In this document: in pieces, positions 53,517-61,682 of the stretch
How positions within the stretch are numbered: the stretch's first letter is position 1
How the letters are laid out: every line of letters begins with the position of its first letter
Source: Carpediemonas membranifera
Taxonomy: Eukaryota > Fornicata
Direction: 5' to 3'
NCBI GenBank assembly: GCA_019828565.1
Contig: JAHDYR010000025.1
Coordinates: 682,001 to 746,000 of the forward strand
DNA: 64,000 nt
Made by a program: the position numbers and the translations under genes
The notes under the pieces: generated by a model
The model's input: only the letters and a program-made list of their open reading frames with translations
Database searches by the model: none
What the model was told of the DNA's origin: nothing

Positions 53517-53565
53517 CAGTGTTGCGCAGTATAAACACATTGTTCGACCTTCAATAGCACAAACG
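53517..53565 (+). repeat. LTR-B-like relic / second copy of the Prp18 upstream segment
   Basis: On the plus strand AGTATAAACACATTGTTCGA then CCTTCAATAGCACA closely resembles the last ~35 bp of retrotransposon B's LTR in sense orientation, including the terminal CA. The left part also matches 52107-52141. It may be the remnant end of a related LTR. Confidence 0.55.
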
Positions 53566-53749
53566 CCAATACCTTAAACTGCGGCATATTAGAGTGCCTG
53601 GGGTGCGGCCGGGGGGCTTGTGGCACTGTGTATCGGCAAGCCAGCATCCATTGGCCCTAGATTTGCTCCCTGCCTTACGAATGGCTCCCCTCGCTCCGGC
53701 ATAGTCGGGTCAACAGTTAAGATAAGCAGTAGCAGTTTAGGGTATCCGG

Positions 53750-53790
53750 AACAGCAGCAACAGCAGCAGCAACAGCAACAGAAACAACAC
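53750..53790 (+). repeat. Imperfect CAG/CAA microsatellite
   Basis: A run of CAG and CAA triplets (about 13 units) in the 3' flank of the glycosyltransferase gene; not in a supported reading frame. Confidence 0.85.
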
Positions 53791-53795
53791 AAGTG

Positions 53796-55676
53796 TCACA
53801 CGAACAGTGCGAGCGTGTCTCTCCGCCACCACCAGGCCCCCGCGTGCCGCCGCACGAACGACTCGAAGGCCACGTCCTTGGCCCCAGGGCGGGGGTCATG
53901 GACACAGAGACACCGGTCACACACCCCGCCCTCCAGCCCCTTGACATCGTTAGTGACCAGTCCAGGACCGTGGCCGGCGATGCACTTGCCCAGGTCGACC
54001 ATCCATCGCTTGTGGGGGAGCTGGAGGAAGCGGCGGAACCAGTAGAGCTCGACCGCTTTCATGTGGATGAAAGAGGTGTCGCGGTACTTGGGGAAATACT
54101 CAGAGTAGATCTGGAACAACGTGCCGTCTTGCATGGAGAGATAGTTGCCGATCAGCGGCAGATTCGCACGTTCGTTGGCGAGGTAGCAGGCCAGGATCTC
54201 CTGGTCCGAGAAGGCCCACATGCGGTCGAACAGGCACGGGGAAGAGGGTTGTTTCGCCCAGCCCACCATCGCGTCCAGCATTGCGTGGCCGTCCAGTCGG
54301 TTCAGATCATACACTACAAGACCGCCGTTCAGGAACCAGTCCTGCATCCGTTCAGCTATCGCTACCACGGCGCTGGGGTGGCAGAAGACCTTGTCTGGGT
54401 TTGACAGGGCGAGCATGTCGGCGTCCACGGTGGCGATCTTGGAGAGACGACGGCCGGTTGGGAGGAAGTCGTTGATGCGGAGGATGTTGAGGCGCTCGAG
54501 AACAAGCGTGTACGATGGCTTGATCGGGTCGAGAAGTTTGATGAGCTCCGAATCAATACTAAGATCGATTCGTATCCATTCGATCCCCATTTCATCGCAA
54601 AGATCCTCTGCGTCGGGATATACAAAGTCGGGATCCTGTACTACGATGAGAATACGCGTGTCGGTCGTTGTCCTCAAAGCCATCGCCGACCAGAGCGTCA
54701 TCCTGGCGTAATACTGCATCGTTTCATGTGCTGCTGCCGGAATAAAGTAAGAAAAGGCAATCTCGGTCTTGTTGATTGGCGCTGTGTCGCAGAGTGGGGC
54801 ATCAACCCAGTCCCGCGATGACAAGCGGGCATCCAGTCTGGTCGCGTGGAAGCTGAACGCTCTCTGGTGGGCGGACCCTTCCCACTCGAACACCTTCATG
54901 GGCTTGGCCGCGGGCTTCCAGGAGAGGCCGTGCCCCGGGAATACGAACGCCGTCCTTGGTGCGAAGCGGGGGGGCGGGGGGTCGGTCCGTGTGGGGTCGA
55001 CCACGTCTACGTCGGACGCCGTGAGAGGATGGATCGGCACGGTGCCGTTGGCGGTGGGCATGGTCTTGCCTGACAACTCGGTGTTGAACCCTACGCCTGC
55101 AGACGCGAGGGCGAGGATGGCGTTGCGACCCTTGGCAATGCGGAGGCCAGTATGGTCGGGGCGGGTGTACACGCCGGGTTTGCGGTACGCGGAGGGAGAG
55201 ATAGGGCCCATCGCGATGTGCCTGGGGTCGACAAGCACGACGAGGGCGTCTGGGTCTCTCGCATGGGCAAGGTGTGTCCGTAGGGCAGAGTTGGCGTCGG
55301 AACTGGTCTCGTGAACGGTGACGTTAGGGAACGTCTTCCAGAGCTCACCATCGGCCCGAAATGCGGCGGTGGTGAACACAGATGTGTGGGGAATGTTCGA
55401 GAAAAGAAGAGCGTCGCACATCGACATAAGGAGACGGCTCACAGACTTTGATTCCTCTATAGTGGTCGCATAGGTAAATATGTACACGGGACTGGTGTCG
55501 GTAGCAGGATAGCATTCGCCGTCGAGGCAGGAAGGAGTCAAGAACCCGTACACGAAGATGAAGAGCGCTATGACGATTAATAGAATGCCAACGTACAGAA
55601 ATCTGTTCTTTTGAAACATATCAAGCAAATGTTGCATTGTCAAGACGGCATTAAGCCGGTTTCGCCCTCCCGCCAT
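53796..55676 (-). CDS. Type II membrane GT8-like glycosyltransferase
   Basis: 626 residues from ATG 55676. One transmembrane segment near the N-terminus (RFLYVGILLIVIALFIFVYG) after a short cytoplasmic part gives a type II topology, as for Golgi transferases. The C-terminal half has a glycogenin-like GT-A core: ARMTLWSAMALR, LERLNILRINDFL, then KIATVDADMLALSNPD with the DxD metal site, FLNGGLVVYDLN, FSDQEILACYL and FIHMKAVELYW. The N-terminal half (to ~300) is unassigned. Donor and acceptor are unknown. Upstream the frame opens only with GTG. A CAG microsatellite lies within 50 bp of the stop. Confidence 0.65.
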   Translation of the reverse strand: MAGGRNRLNAVLTMQHLLDMFQKNRFLYVGILLIVIALFIFVYGFLTPSCLDGECYPATDTSPVYIFTYATTIEESKSVSRLLMSMCDALLFSNIPHTSVFTTAAFRADGELWKTFPNVTVHETSSDANSALRTHLAHARDPDALVVLVDPRHIAMGPISPSAYRKPGVYTRPDHTGLRIAKGRNAILALASAGVGFNTELSGKTMPTANGTVPIHPLTASDVDVVDPTRTDPPPPRFAPRTAFVFPGHGLSWKPAAKPMKVFEWEGSAHQRAFSFHATRLDARLSSRDWVDAPLCDTAPINKTEIAFSYFIPAAAHETMQYYARMTLWSAMALRTTTDTRILIVVQDPDFVYPDAEDLCDEMGIEWIRIDLSIDSELIKLLDPIKPSYTLVLERLNILRINDFLPTGRRLSKIATVDADMLALSNPDKVFCHPSAVVAIAERMQDWFLNGGLVVYDLNRLDGHAMLDAMVGWAKQPSSPCLFDRMWAFSDQEILACYLANERANLPLIGNYLSMQDGTLFQIYSEYFPKYRDTSFIHMKAVELYWFRRFLQLPHKRWMVDLGKCIAGHGPGLVTNDVKGLEGGVCDRCLCVHDPRPGAKDVAFESFVRRHAGAWWWRRDTLALFV

Positions 55677-56112
55677 TGTTTTGCCAGCTTTGACCACAAA
55701 ATTGAGTCCATCAGTAAGAGAACAGCATCGGACGGCCGCACGTGCACGGCTGTACTCTAGGTTTGTCTAGCTGGGTGTATATACAACCTATGCATTCCTT
55801 GGCTCCCCAGCGACACGCCAAGGCTCGTTTCCAAAAATGACGTCAACGCAGGTCTGCTGCGGCACGTAGCCTCATACTGTACCTAGTACTAGACGCGCCA
55901 CACCCTTGTAAGAACAATGTCGCCACTGTCGCAATACAGTGCTCAGCTTCGCACTCTCGCATCACACACCGCCCCTCCCACGCGAACCAGTGGCTGAAAC
56001 CGGTCAGTTTACTAGCAAAACAGACCCACTCCCCAGGCTGGCTGCCACCGGTTATGGGTGAGGCCGTCGCCGCTGACCGACGCGATAACGTGATCCGAAA
56101 AGAACAACATAG
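55677..56112. other. Intergenic region
   Basis: About 435 bp 5' of the glycosyltransferase and 3' of the next gene. A TATA-like GTGTATATACAACC is near 55777. No ORF, repeat or RNA gene recognised. Confidence 0.5.
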
Positions 56113-56345
56113 CTACTCCTCGATGATATCGCTCATTTCCTCGAGCGAATGGCAGCGGTTGTACAGTTTGAATGCGATGAGATCTCCATGGTCTCCGTGA
56201 ACCTCTTGGACGGGCGATCGCTGTTCAATCTCCCTGAAGGCTTTCTGATCCGGCGATGAGAGGTAGTATACAAGCATTATACAACCTGAATCCGAAGAAG
56301 GAGATTCTGCGCTTGATGCGCTTCTTCTGCTGTCAATGTTGACAT
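56113..56345 (-). CDS. Small unknown protein with probable 41-nt intron
   Basis: Exon 1 (56345-56286) begins MSTLTAEEAHQAQNLLLRIQ; exon 2 (56244-56113) continues KAFREIEQRSP and ends EEMSDIIEE. Joined across 56245-56285 they give 63 residues with a continuous amphipathic helix over the junction, which argues for the splice. The 5' site is GTTGTA and the 3' site GGATCAG; the 5' site is weaker than in the other introns. The alternative is an unspliced 54-residue frame from ATG 56277. No family is recognised. It lies ~40 bp downstream of the dehydrogenase on the same strand. Confidence 0.4.
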
Positions 56346-56387
56346 GTTGATGGTTCCTGTCAGTCAACGCTGGTCAAACGATAAAAT

Positions 56388-57604
56388 TTATTCCTCCCAG
56401 GGGAACACGTAATCGTCCATGCCAAGATCCTTCTTGACCTCGCTGAGCTGCTGCTGCAGGACGCGGCCGATGGGGGCACCCTTGCCTTCACGCTCGTGGG
56501 TGGCGTCAATCTCCTTCTCGCCGCAAGTGTAGATGCGGTCGGCACCAGGAGCCTTCTTGCTATTCCTCAACTCGCGCATGATATCCCCGGTGGTCTTCTT
56601 GAACAGCTCCACGTCGCAGAACTTTGAGATGTCAATAGCCATGAAGAAGTGGCCGAGGGCGTAGGGCTTGAGGTTGCCCTCAGTGTCGAGGTTCGTCAGA
56701 GCCTTGAGGAACGCGCCCTGCTGGAGGGAGGCGGAGAGCACCTCGACGACGGTAGCGAACCCGTAGCCCTTGTACCCGCCAGTTTCCTCGCCGGACCCGC
56801 CGATGGGGCAGCAGGCGGCCTCGCCAGAGACGAGCTTCTTGAGGATGTCGGCGGGGTCGGTGAGGTAGGACCCGTCCGGCCCGATGACGAGGCCGGGCGG
56901 CACGGCGACGCCGTCGCGGGCATACTTCTCGATGCGGCCGCGCTGGATGATGGACGTGGCGTAGTCGTTGGTGAATGGGATACCGTCGTCGGTGGGGAAG
57001 CCGAAGCACATGGGGTTGGTGCCAAGCATGTTCTCCACGCCGTGGGTCGGGGGGATCGAGGGGCGCGCGTTGGTGGCAGTGAGGCCGATCATGCCCTGCT
57101 CGACGGCCATGAGGGGGTAGGCGGCAGCGTAGCCGTAGTGCGTGCTGTTGCGGGTGACGACAACGCCGACGCCGTACTGGCGGGCCTTGTCGATGGCCAT
57201 CTGCATGCAGCGCTTAGAGATGGGCATACCCATACCGTGGTGCCCGTCGACGACGGCGGTGGCAGCGAAGTCCTTAACGATCTCGAACTCGGTGACGGCC
57301 TGCTGGATCTTCTGGTGGACGATGCGGTCTGTGTGAGGCGGATGGAGCCGGATCAAGTTCAATGAATGAATGCATGAAACGGACAAAGGGACGTACCGTA
57401 GTAGATGGTCTTGAAACGGCCAACACCGTGGCTGTCAACACCGCGCTTGTCCGCCTGGATGAGGATGTCGGCACAAGTCTTGGCATCCTCCTCGGGGACA
57501 CCGATACGCTGGAAAGCGTCCTGCATGAAGGACTCCAGGAAATCAAACTCGGTCCAATAGACCTCTCCTTCCTTGATACTCTTTGCTACGTGCTGAGCAG
57601 GCAT
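56388..57604 (-). CDS. Malate/L-lactate dehydrogenase of the Ldh_2 family (two exons)
   Basis: Exon 1 is 57604-57397 and exon 2 is 57328-56388, together 382 residues. Ldh_2 motifs: ADKRGVDSHGVGRF (catalytic His region, spanning toward the splice), VVTRNSTHYGYAAAYPLMA, TNARPSIPPTHGVENMLGTNP and GGYKGYGFATVVEVLS. The family reduces 2-oxoacids with NAD(P)H through a fold unrelated to classical MDH/LDH; a cytosolic redox role is likely. Such genes are commonly bacterial-type, so lateral origin followed by intron gain is possible. ATG 57604 (MPAQHVAKSIKEG) is the first ATG; upstream in-frame only a TTG. Confidence 0.93.
57329..57396 (-). other. 68-nt spliceosomal intron in the Ldh_2 gene
   Basis: GTACGT at the 5' end and CTCACACAG at the 3' end on the minus strand. 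Splicing joins TAC TAC G to AC CGC (Y-Y-D-R), restoring the dehydrogenase frame. The 3' end CTCACACAG is the same nonamer as in the U1-70K intron. Confidence 0.92.
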
Positions 57605-57776
57605 TACTTCGTTCGTCTTGAAATTCAACAATGGTCAAAACAAGATCGCTTGACAACTCGAGGAAAATCAGCAACAACCGTATATTCAATCAAATATGAC
57701 GCACTCAGCTCCCTAAGCCCAGGGCATACCGGTGGGGCGGTCTCGTCTTTTCTTCGCGAGTCGTGAGTGTCAGCGG

Positions 57777-59138
57777 TTACACCAGGGCCTTCTTAATCGC
57801 CTCCAACACGGCGCCATAGCCCTGCTTAGCTCCGTCCACCGCCCCAAAGAGCGCGCTAACCCCGCACTCGGTGTGAATATGCGACCCGACGGCAGAGACG
57901 ACGGAGACCACCTCCCCCGCGGCTCTGGGCAGCGGGGGGAGCATGGCCGCCAGCTCGAGAGAGACGGGGTCGAAGCCGAGCATGCCCATGCCGGATAACG
58001 GAAGGACCAGCGTTGACCCACGGATTGACCGAATCGGACCTGGTTGGAAGGAAACACCGTCGACTTCGGGGGGAGTCGATTTGGTCACTACGACGGGCTT
58101 CAGACCAATCGCCGCAAGCTCAGTGGAGAATGAGACAGTCTCGTCCAAGCGCGGGCCCGCGGGCACGACGATCACGGTGGCCCCGGCCTCCACGGCGACG
58201 GTGCCCCTGGTCTCCCTGGGTCCCGTGCTGGTCCGGACCTCCACAGGCTTCTTAGCGTTCTCCTTGAGTGCTAATACGGTGTGTTTTGTCCTCTGGGGGA
58301 CTGGCTGGGCCTGCTGGGGCGGGGGTGCCTTGGGCCTCGGCTGCGACCGGGGCTTGAGCGACAGCTTGGGCCCGGCGGCCGGCTTGATCGTGGGTGAGGC
58401 TGGGGATGTAAACCCGTCTGTCTGCGACTCTGAGGGAGGCACGCGCTGGCTCTGGCTCTTGGCCTGTCCCCTGGCCCCCTTGAGATCATTGTGGGAGAGC
58501 ACCGTCATCTTATCCTGCTCGTCGTCCAGCCAGGGGTGGGCGAACTCCTGGAAGTGCACGGGGTTCTTTCTGTAGCAGCCCTTGCCGTACTTGCACACGG
58601 GCTTGCCGTCAACCGTCTGTGTCCGCGGCGACCGGGGCGAGTAGTCCGAAACCCCCTCGATCTCGTCGTCGCTCACTACAAAGTCGGACAGGTCCGCGTC
58701 CCGCCCATGCTGACCGGGCTTCCAGTCGTCGTCGTTCACCTTGGCTCGTTTGCTGGTCTGCTTGGCCTTCTTGGAGACGGCGGCGACGCTGACAGCGGCG
58801 GCATCCTCCTCGACCTCCGTATCCTCGTCTTCCTCTGGCGGAGGGTCTACGGTGAGCTTGAACTGCATCTCCCCGCGTAGGATGGCGAGAGTCTGGCCAA
58901 AGCCGGCTTCAGTCTCCTCGTTACGGGGAAGAATCTCGCCATCAAGCTCGGATGGATTGGCGCCAAGCCGGTTGATAAAAATCTGCCCCTCTGAAGTGAA
59001 CTGAATCTCCATGTGGTTACGGGAGACACGCTTTGAAGCGATACCAGCCTTCTGGCGGCCGATGGTCTCTGTATTTCCCTGCTCGATGATAAATTCCTCA
59101 CAATCATCGCTCAAAGGTTTCAAAATCAGGCGTACCAT
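57777..59138 (-). CDS. FHA plus PBZ zinc-finger protein (APLF-like DNA-damage factor)
   Basis: 453 residues from ATG 59138. An N-terminal FHA domain: ETIGRQKAGIASKRVSRNHM contains the G-R and S-R-x-H phosphothreonine-binding residues. An acidic linker with basic patches leads to a PBZ finger near residue 200 (KPVCKYGKGCYRKNPVHFQE, then FAHP), with the C-Y-G-x-x-C-Y-R-K-N-P-x-H pattern that binds poly(ADP-ribose). The same pair is found in APLF/Aprataxin-like and CHFR-type proteins; with no RING seen, APLF is closer. A Pro-rich middle follows, and the last ~140 residues look folded but are unassigned. Likely nuclear and linked to PARP signalling. Confidence 0.88.
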   Translation of the reverse strand: MVRLILKPLSDDCEEFIIEQGNTETIGRQKAGIASKRVSRNHMEIQFTSEGQIFINRLGANPSELDGEILPRNEETEAGFGQTLAILRGEMQFKLTVDPPPEEDEDTEVEEDAAAVSVAAVSKKAKQTSKRAKVNDDDWKPGQHGRDADLSDFVVSDDEIEGVSDYSPRSPRTQTVDGKPVCKYGKGCYRKNPVHFQEFAHPWLDDEQDKMTVLSHNDLKGARGQAKSQSQRVPPSESQTDGFTSPASPTIKPAAGPKLSLKPRSQPRPKAPPPQQAQPVPQRTKHTVLALKENAKKPVEVRTSTGPRETRGTVAVEAGATVIVVPAGPRLDETVSFSTELAAIGLKPVVVTKSTPPEVDGVSFQPGPIRSIRGSTLVLPLSGMGMLGFDPVSLELAAMLPPLPRAAGEVVSVVSAVGSHIHTECGVSALFGAVDGAKQGYGAVLEAIKKALV

Positions 59139-59474
59139 CGTGACGATGCTGTTGGAAACTGACAGCGCTTTGTGCAGTTTATGGCGAATCAATTTATCTC
59201 ATGTAAACAGCTGGCTCAGGCCGACAGCACGACTGGGAGGAGCTCCAGTGGGCTGAACAGTCCCAGCTTGACACTCCACTTGTCGTACACCAAAAGGGTA
59301 GCGGAAATGAGGGCATCAGCCATGGCGAGGGCGATCTTACGGGTAATGATATGGAATTTATGTCATATTAGATGATAAATCAACGTAAATACATCCTGGT
59401 GACACTGGATTCGAGGCTTTAGTTTGAGTTGGGTCGACAGTTGCCAACGTCGTACGGCAGCAGTCGACTATTTG
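59139..59474. other. Intergenic region with one promoter-like element
   Basis: 5' flank of the FHA-PBZ gene. It holds the promoter-like element at 59166-59183. A short minus-strand frame (MADALISATLLVYDKW, about 59220-59324) is open but too short to support. Confidence 0.5.
59166..59183 (-). promoter_or_regulatory. Putative core promoter/initiator element
   Basis: Minus strand CATAAACTGCACAAAGCG, 27 nt before the ATG at 59138. Its first twelve bases are identical to the element at 4868. Confidence 0.5.
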
Positions 59475-59672
59475 TTACCCACACAATGCTTGATTCGACA
59501 GTTCTTTGCACACGATGCTGGACACTATGTCCGTTATGGACACCGTGAGGGCTACTATGCTGGTTCCTGTGTCGAATGGTGTTGTCTGGTATGGTGGACA
59601 GGCGGGGTGAGTGTTGGGGTTGTGTCCATTTTGATGGTAAGATCGGATGCACTGCATGGCTAAGCGAGACAT
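59475..59672 (-). CDS. Possible small protein (65 aa)
   Basis: Starts at ATG 59672, seven nt after a TATA-like AATAAATAG, an arrangement like that at fimbrin. The product has a Pro/Thr-rich N-terminal half and a mildly hydrophobic C-terminal half (TGTSIVALTVSITDIVSSIV). The upstream ~44 bp recur at 42982-43025, where the ATG is changed to CTG. No family is recognised and the frame may be fortuitous. Confidence 0.25.
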   Translation of the reverse strand: MSRLAMQCIRSYHQNGHNPNTHPACPPYQTTPFDTGTSIVALTVSITDIVSSIVCKELSNQALCG

Positions 59673-59690
59673 GGTTCTATTTATTGGGCC
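59647..59690 (-). repeat. Dispersed ~44-bp repeat, copy 2
   Basis: Matches 42982-43025 in reverse complement. It spans the TATA-like sequence and the start of the possible 65-residue frame. Confidence 0.7.
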
Positions 59691-59725
59691 CTGGACGGGT
59701 GTCGGGGACTGGGGTTTTGATGAGT

Positions 59726-61384
59726 TCATTTATGCCAACCACCGACGTCGACTGGGGTAATCTCACGCTCTTCTCGAGAAGATGGCGGCACACACGCGAC
59801 CAGCTCAGCCACCCCACCTGACACTTTCTCCGCGTAAAACCACTGGCCGGTGGAGTCACGGAACGAATGGACATACCGGTCACCTGACATTCTTCTGCCA
59901 AGTGCTGTCGCCTCAAACGGCACACAGCACTGAATGTCGTAATCGTTCAGGTGAGTGCTGCCCTCAGTGACACAGGCGAGAGTCAACCCGTGGCAATAGA
60001 ACCCCTTGACCCTCGCTAGGAAGCGGAGCGGGGTGGCTGTGAGGCACTTGTCGCTGACACCGAATCCAGGCAGCAGGCGCGACCGGGCGATATGGCGTGG
60101 GACTTCGCCGGCGAACAGCAGCTGGTGGCCACTGAGGAAGAAGTTGAAGAAATCATCTGACATGATCCGGTCGACCCTGAAGGGCAGCGACTCAAAGCCA
60201 GTCATCTTGTTCTCGTGCCCGAGCCCCAGCCGGCCATTCCTGTTGTACCCGCTGATCACCTGCCGATCGCCCATGGTGAGGATGACAGTGCTATCCCGTT
60301 CATGTAGGATGTGATCTGGGACAAAGCCAGCGGGCACAGCTACTGGGTTGAAGAGGCGAATGTTCTGCAGCTTGACGGGCCCTGTAAACAAACTTACCCT
60401 GTCGCCCGCCACGACGGTGCCGACCGGGGTGAGTATGAACGTCTCCAATCCCTTCATCGACACATCAGTCACCATCGTATGCTTCTCCCAAGGGGGCAGG
60501 CTGGCCTCGAGCTCGGCGACCTTGGGGCAGGCGGGGAAGGTGAGGCGGGTCGGGTCGACGAAGTCATTACGTGCTGACTTGAGCCCCAGCTGGCCAAAGT
60601 AGCTATTCCCCCAACCCCACAGGCCCTTGGGCGTACTGGCGATTTGGGTGGACCAGTAGCCGTAGACCTCGAGGGCCCTGGGCATCCTGGCCCTGGTGAG
60701 GGTGGTGTGGTGGTTTGTGTAGAGCACGAAGAGTCGGCCCATGTACATGCGGTGGTGGTAGCATATGCCTAGTCCCGTGTACTGACAGCTCTCGCCGTCC
60801 TTCTCGGCGACGTTCAGCGAGAAGAAGAACTTGCGGCAGAGGAACCAGAGGCATTTGGCCTCGGGCGGGAGGGTCTTGCGGATCTTGTCATGCATATTAG
60901 TCTTACCTGGCTGCTCCTCTCGAGCCTTCTTCAGCACCCTGCCCTCGAGGTCGGGGTTGGCCCCGCCACCCAGCAGACACGCCCACACCGCGCCCTGGTT
61001 CAGCGTGTGCAGGGCGACCGGGAGCTCCTCGCCATCCGCGAGCTCGACGTTCATGGACAGCAGGGGGCCGCTGGTGAGGATCGAGCGGGCGCGGTCGAGG
61101 AGGGCTTGAGCGGATGGCTCGAGAGGGGGGATCTCTGAGAGCGTGGCGAGGAGTGATTCGAGATCGTGGCCATCTTGCGGCGCGTCTGTGGTTGTATGAC
61201 TGCGGAAAACCGTCTTGAATGCGGACAGCACGCCAGATCTGAGCGGAATCTCCTCGTCGAAGTGGTGCTGGTACGCGCAGGCGATGAGCGAGGGGATGTC
61301 GCCTGCGATGCTGCTCGTAGCCGTGATTGAGAGCCGATGGGCAGTGATTAGCGCCTCTCGCGTCTTCTTGCCTTCATTGCTCAT
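59726..61384 (-). CDS. RCC1-repeat protein, intact paralogue (copy 4)
   Basis: 552 residues from ATG 61384, the only full-length intact member in the window. Helical N-terminal domain to ~190, then RCC1-type blades (GLWGWGNSYFGQLGL, VISGYNRNGRLGLGHENKM) and the long C-terminus RRMSGDRYVHSFRDSTGQWF. The N-terminal ~200 residues are close to the tandem copies; later blades diverge more. The frame is open a further 93 codons upstream, but a 4-nt length difference in the flank of the other copies argues that this part is non-coding. The 5' cassette (61425-61664) and the palindrome are shared with the tandem copies. Confidence 0.87.
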   Translation of the reverse strand: MSNEGKKTREALITAHRLSITATSSIAGDIPSLIACAYQHHFDEEIPLRSGVLSAFKTVFRSHTTTDAPQDGHDLESLLATLSEIPPLEPSAQALLDRARSILTSGPLLSMNVELADGEELPVALHTLNQGAVWACLLGGGANPDLEGRVLKKAREEQPGKTNMHDKIRKTLPPEAKCLWFLCRKFFFSLNVAEKDGESCQYTGLGICYHHRMYMGRLFVLYTNHHTTLTRARMPRALEVYGYWSTQIASTPKGLWGWGNSYFGQLGLKSARNDFVDPTRLTFPACPKVAELEASLPPWEKHTMVTDVSMKGLETFILTPVGTVVAGDRVSLFTGPVKLQNIRLFNPVAVPAGFVPDHILHERDSTVILTMGDRQVISGYNRNGRLGLGHENKMTGFESLPFRVDRIMSDDFFNFFLSGHQLLFAGEVPRHIARSRLLPGFGVSDKCLTATPLRFLARVKGFYCHGLTLACVTEGSTHLNDYDIQCCVPFEATALGRRMSGDRYVHSFRDSTGQWFYAEKVSGGVAELVACVPPSSREEREITPVDVGGWHK

Positions 61385-61395
61385 GTCGTTCGTTC

Positions 61396-61408
61396 GTTGC
61401 CAAGCAAC
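61396..61408 (-). promoter_or_regulatory. GTTGC-N3-GCAAC palindrome upstream of RCC1 copy 4
   Basis: Same 13-mer as upstream of copies 1-3, 11 nt before the ATG at 61384. Confidence 0.4.
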
Positions 61409-61424
61409 TCGGCTGCAGTCGGAC

Positions 61425-61664
61425 ACCCCGCCGTACCCCATGCACCAGGCCTCATGGCTGGCAGGGAAACTGTGCCCCGGCCAGAGACAGTGCGACCTAT
61501 CCCCGTATGAACCGGCCGTTGTAGTACCGGGAGACCGGAGCGGGGCTCCTGGTGCATCAGTCATGACGCAACGCACACCAAGTCCAAACCATCTTTCCAG
61601 ACATTGCAAATTTACGTATTTATCCAGATTACTGCCGGTCCAGGCCGCCAAGCCCGCACGCATC
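61425..61664 (-). repeat. Dispersed RCC1-family 5' flank cassette, second location
   Basis: Reverse complement of 18741-18980 with very few differences. It ends 19 bp from the kinesin stop; the other copy starts 3 bp after the Prp6 stop. The cassette thus marks the left edge of the mobilised RCC1 segment at two loci. Confidence 0.88.
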
Positions 61665-61682
61665 TTATCATATCAACAACAC

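Noticed and set aside
53221-53538. Upstream in-frame extension of the Fanzor-like gene
   Set aside because: It begins at a GTG inside the LTR-like/promoter segment, has no ATG and no homology to Fanzor N-termini.
61385-61663. N-terminal 93-codon extension of RCC1 copy 4
   Set aside because: The same cassette in other copies has a 4-nt length difference that breaks this frame, and the conserved ATG with the palindrome upstream fits the shorter start.
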